In this document: piece by piece, positions 63,232 to 64,000 of the stretch | Numbering within the stretch: position 1 is the stretch's first letter | Layout: every line of letters begins with the position of its first letter | Assembly (NCBI RefSeq): GCF_005217525.1 | Contig: NZ_PNXQ01000016.1 | Location: forward strand, 452,837 to 516,836 | Length of the DNA: 64,000 bases | Reading direction: 5' to 3' | Source: Paenibacillus terrae | GTDB taxonomy: Bacteria; Bacillota; Bacilli; Paenibacillales; Paenibacillaceae | The notes under the pieces: generated by a model | What the model was told of the DNA's origin: nothing | The model's database searches: none | Seen by the model: the letters and a program-made list of their open reading frames with translations, nothing else | Program-made: the position numbers and the translations under genes

Positions 63232-64000
63232 TTATGCCGTCGATATTCTTTTTTGAAATAACAATCCCAACAAGCCGAAAACGACGTAGCTGCCCCCGAG
63301 TACCAGAAACATGCTGCCTTGGGTTCCATAGTCCAGTAGCGCCCCGCTAATGTTAGGTCCAATCACACTTCCCAGATTAAAATGAAAGGATGCCAGCACA
63401 TTGGCGGCGGCCAATAATGATTTGGGCAGCAGATCGGCCGCATAAGCCAGTCCCAAGGAGAAAAAGGAGCCTACCAAACCACCCGCCACCGCCAACAATA
63501 CCAGTGTTAGCATAAAATGATTTCCGCTCCACGGCATCAACATAAAGATCAATCCACCCGCTATGCCTACGCTTATAAGCACCTTTTTACGACCCCAACG
63601 ATCACTCCATATACCTAGCGGCAGTTGGAGCACTAATCCGCCCAAGCTGACAAAGGGGAGTAATGCGGCAATCTCATCCGTATGAAAGCCAATACGAAGG
63701 CCATATACCGGAAAGTTGCTGTTCAGACTGGCTTCCATATAACCGTACAAAAATGCAGGCAACAGCGCGTACCATGCCCAGCTATAGCTGCGCCGGAATC
63801 TGCGTGCTGGGCGCGCCCCTGTTTCCAGCTTTTCCGGTCTAGAATCCGGCAGCTTCATGAGCACCAGCAACAGAATGAGCAAGCACAACAAAGCCAGCGC
63901 TGCAAACGGAACCAGCATTCCATAATCAAGCAACCACAATCCAAGCGGGCCCAGTGCAAACCCCAGCCCGTAGGACATGCCGTAAAAAGAAATGTTACGC
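63232..64000 (-). CDS. MFS transporter, C-terminal part (runs off the window)
   Basis: The last 250 or so residues of a major facilitator superfamily transporter. The frame is open to the window edge and no start lies inside. The loop between TM8 and TM9, GIWSDRWGRKKVL, is the MFS motif A. Six hydrophobic segments remain. LADPLPKSLLAAANV-like helices resemble multidrug or sugar efflux carriers of the YfkF group. Substrate unknown. It ends 82 bases before the ABC operon in the same direction. Confidence 0.85.
   Translation of the reverse strand, partial: RNISFYGMSYGLGFALGPLGLWLLDYGMLVPFAALALLCLLILLLVLMKLPDSRPEKLETGARPARRFRRSYSWAWYALLPAFLYGYMEASLNSNFPVYGLRIGFHTDEIAALLPFVSLGGLVLQLPLGIWSDRWGRKKVLISVGIAGGLIFMLMPWSGNHFMLTLVLLAVAGGLVGSFFSLGLAYAADLLPKSLLAAANVLASFHFNLGSVIGPNISGALLDYGTQGSMFLVLGGSYVVFGLLGLLFQKRISTA

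Noticed and set aside
1..64000. CRISPR arrays, tRNA, rRNA and intact insertion sequences
   Set aside because: Looked for regularly spaced repeats, cloverleaf-type sequences, rRNA motifs and transposase motifs; none was seen.

Overview
The window looks like chromosomal DNA of a Paenibacillus of the P. polymyxa type. This is inferred from gene content and style only. Ribosome binding sites are strong AGGAGG types with frequent TTG and GTG starts, base composition is moderate, and terminators are the U-tailed hairpins usual in Firmicutes. The gene set (secreted GH74 xyloglucanase with a CBM3, Fur-controlled siderophore uptake, c-di-AMP riboswitch ahead of a LysM-3D wall protein, XerS-type recombinase, DUF3900 and DUF4247 proteins) fits that genus.

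Layout. 1-5.9 kb: ordinary genes (YCF48-like lipoprotein, APC permease, lactate dehydrogenase, DUF3900). 5.9-12.5 kb: an accessory island. Five 28-bp sites, each built as 11-bp arm, 6-bp spacer, 11-bp arm and resembling Xer/dif sites, cut it into four segments. They hold (i) a headless siderophore-type ABC ATPase joined to a Fur box, (ii) a MutS2 paralogue without an Smr domain, behind a long attenuator with a 7-residue leader peptide and three terminators, (iii) a kinase fragment, a ROK sugar kinase and a frameshifted DinB gene, and (iv) a tyrosine recombinase gene with a site on each side. A sixth site stands alone at 48.1 kb. This island is the most unusual part of the window.

13-19.3 kb: iron-siderophore uptake (two FecCD permeases, two binding lipoproteins, one ABC exporter) under two Fur boxes, with no uptake ATPase of its own. 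19.4-25.3 kb: complete ribose operon rbsRKDACB with a perfect operator palindrome over its promoter. 25.4-28.1 kb: DsbA/FrnE-like oxidoreductase, an atypical SDR and an AEC-family carrier. 28.6-31.7 kb: the xyloglucanase. 32.2-39.2 kb: M20 amidohydrolase and a dipeptide ABC transporter whose binding-protein gene is frameshifted. 39.5-43 kb: acetyltransferase, xerS, and molybdenum cofactor genes mobB-moeA. 43.2-45.7 kb: PspA with DUF350, DUF4178 and DUF4247, a probable membrane-stress unit. 45.8-52.8 kb: old yellow enzyme, polysaccharide deacetylase, LysM-3D protein with its riboswitch, an amino-acid ABC transporter with a fused binding protein and permease, and an M20 peptidase gene broken by an amber codon. 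52.8-58.9 kb: a His/Ser/Cys-rich tailed membrane protein and glycogen genes (glgA, glgB, divergent glgC). 59-63.2 kb: an operon of ABC ATPase, FG-GAP lipoprotein, response regulator and histidine kinase. The window ends inside an MFS transporter gene. No rRNA, tRNA, CRISPR array or intact insertion sequence was seen.
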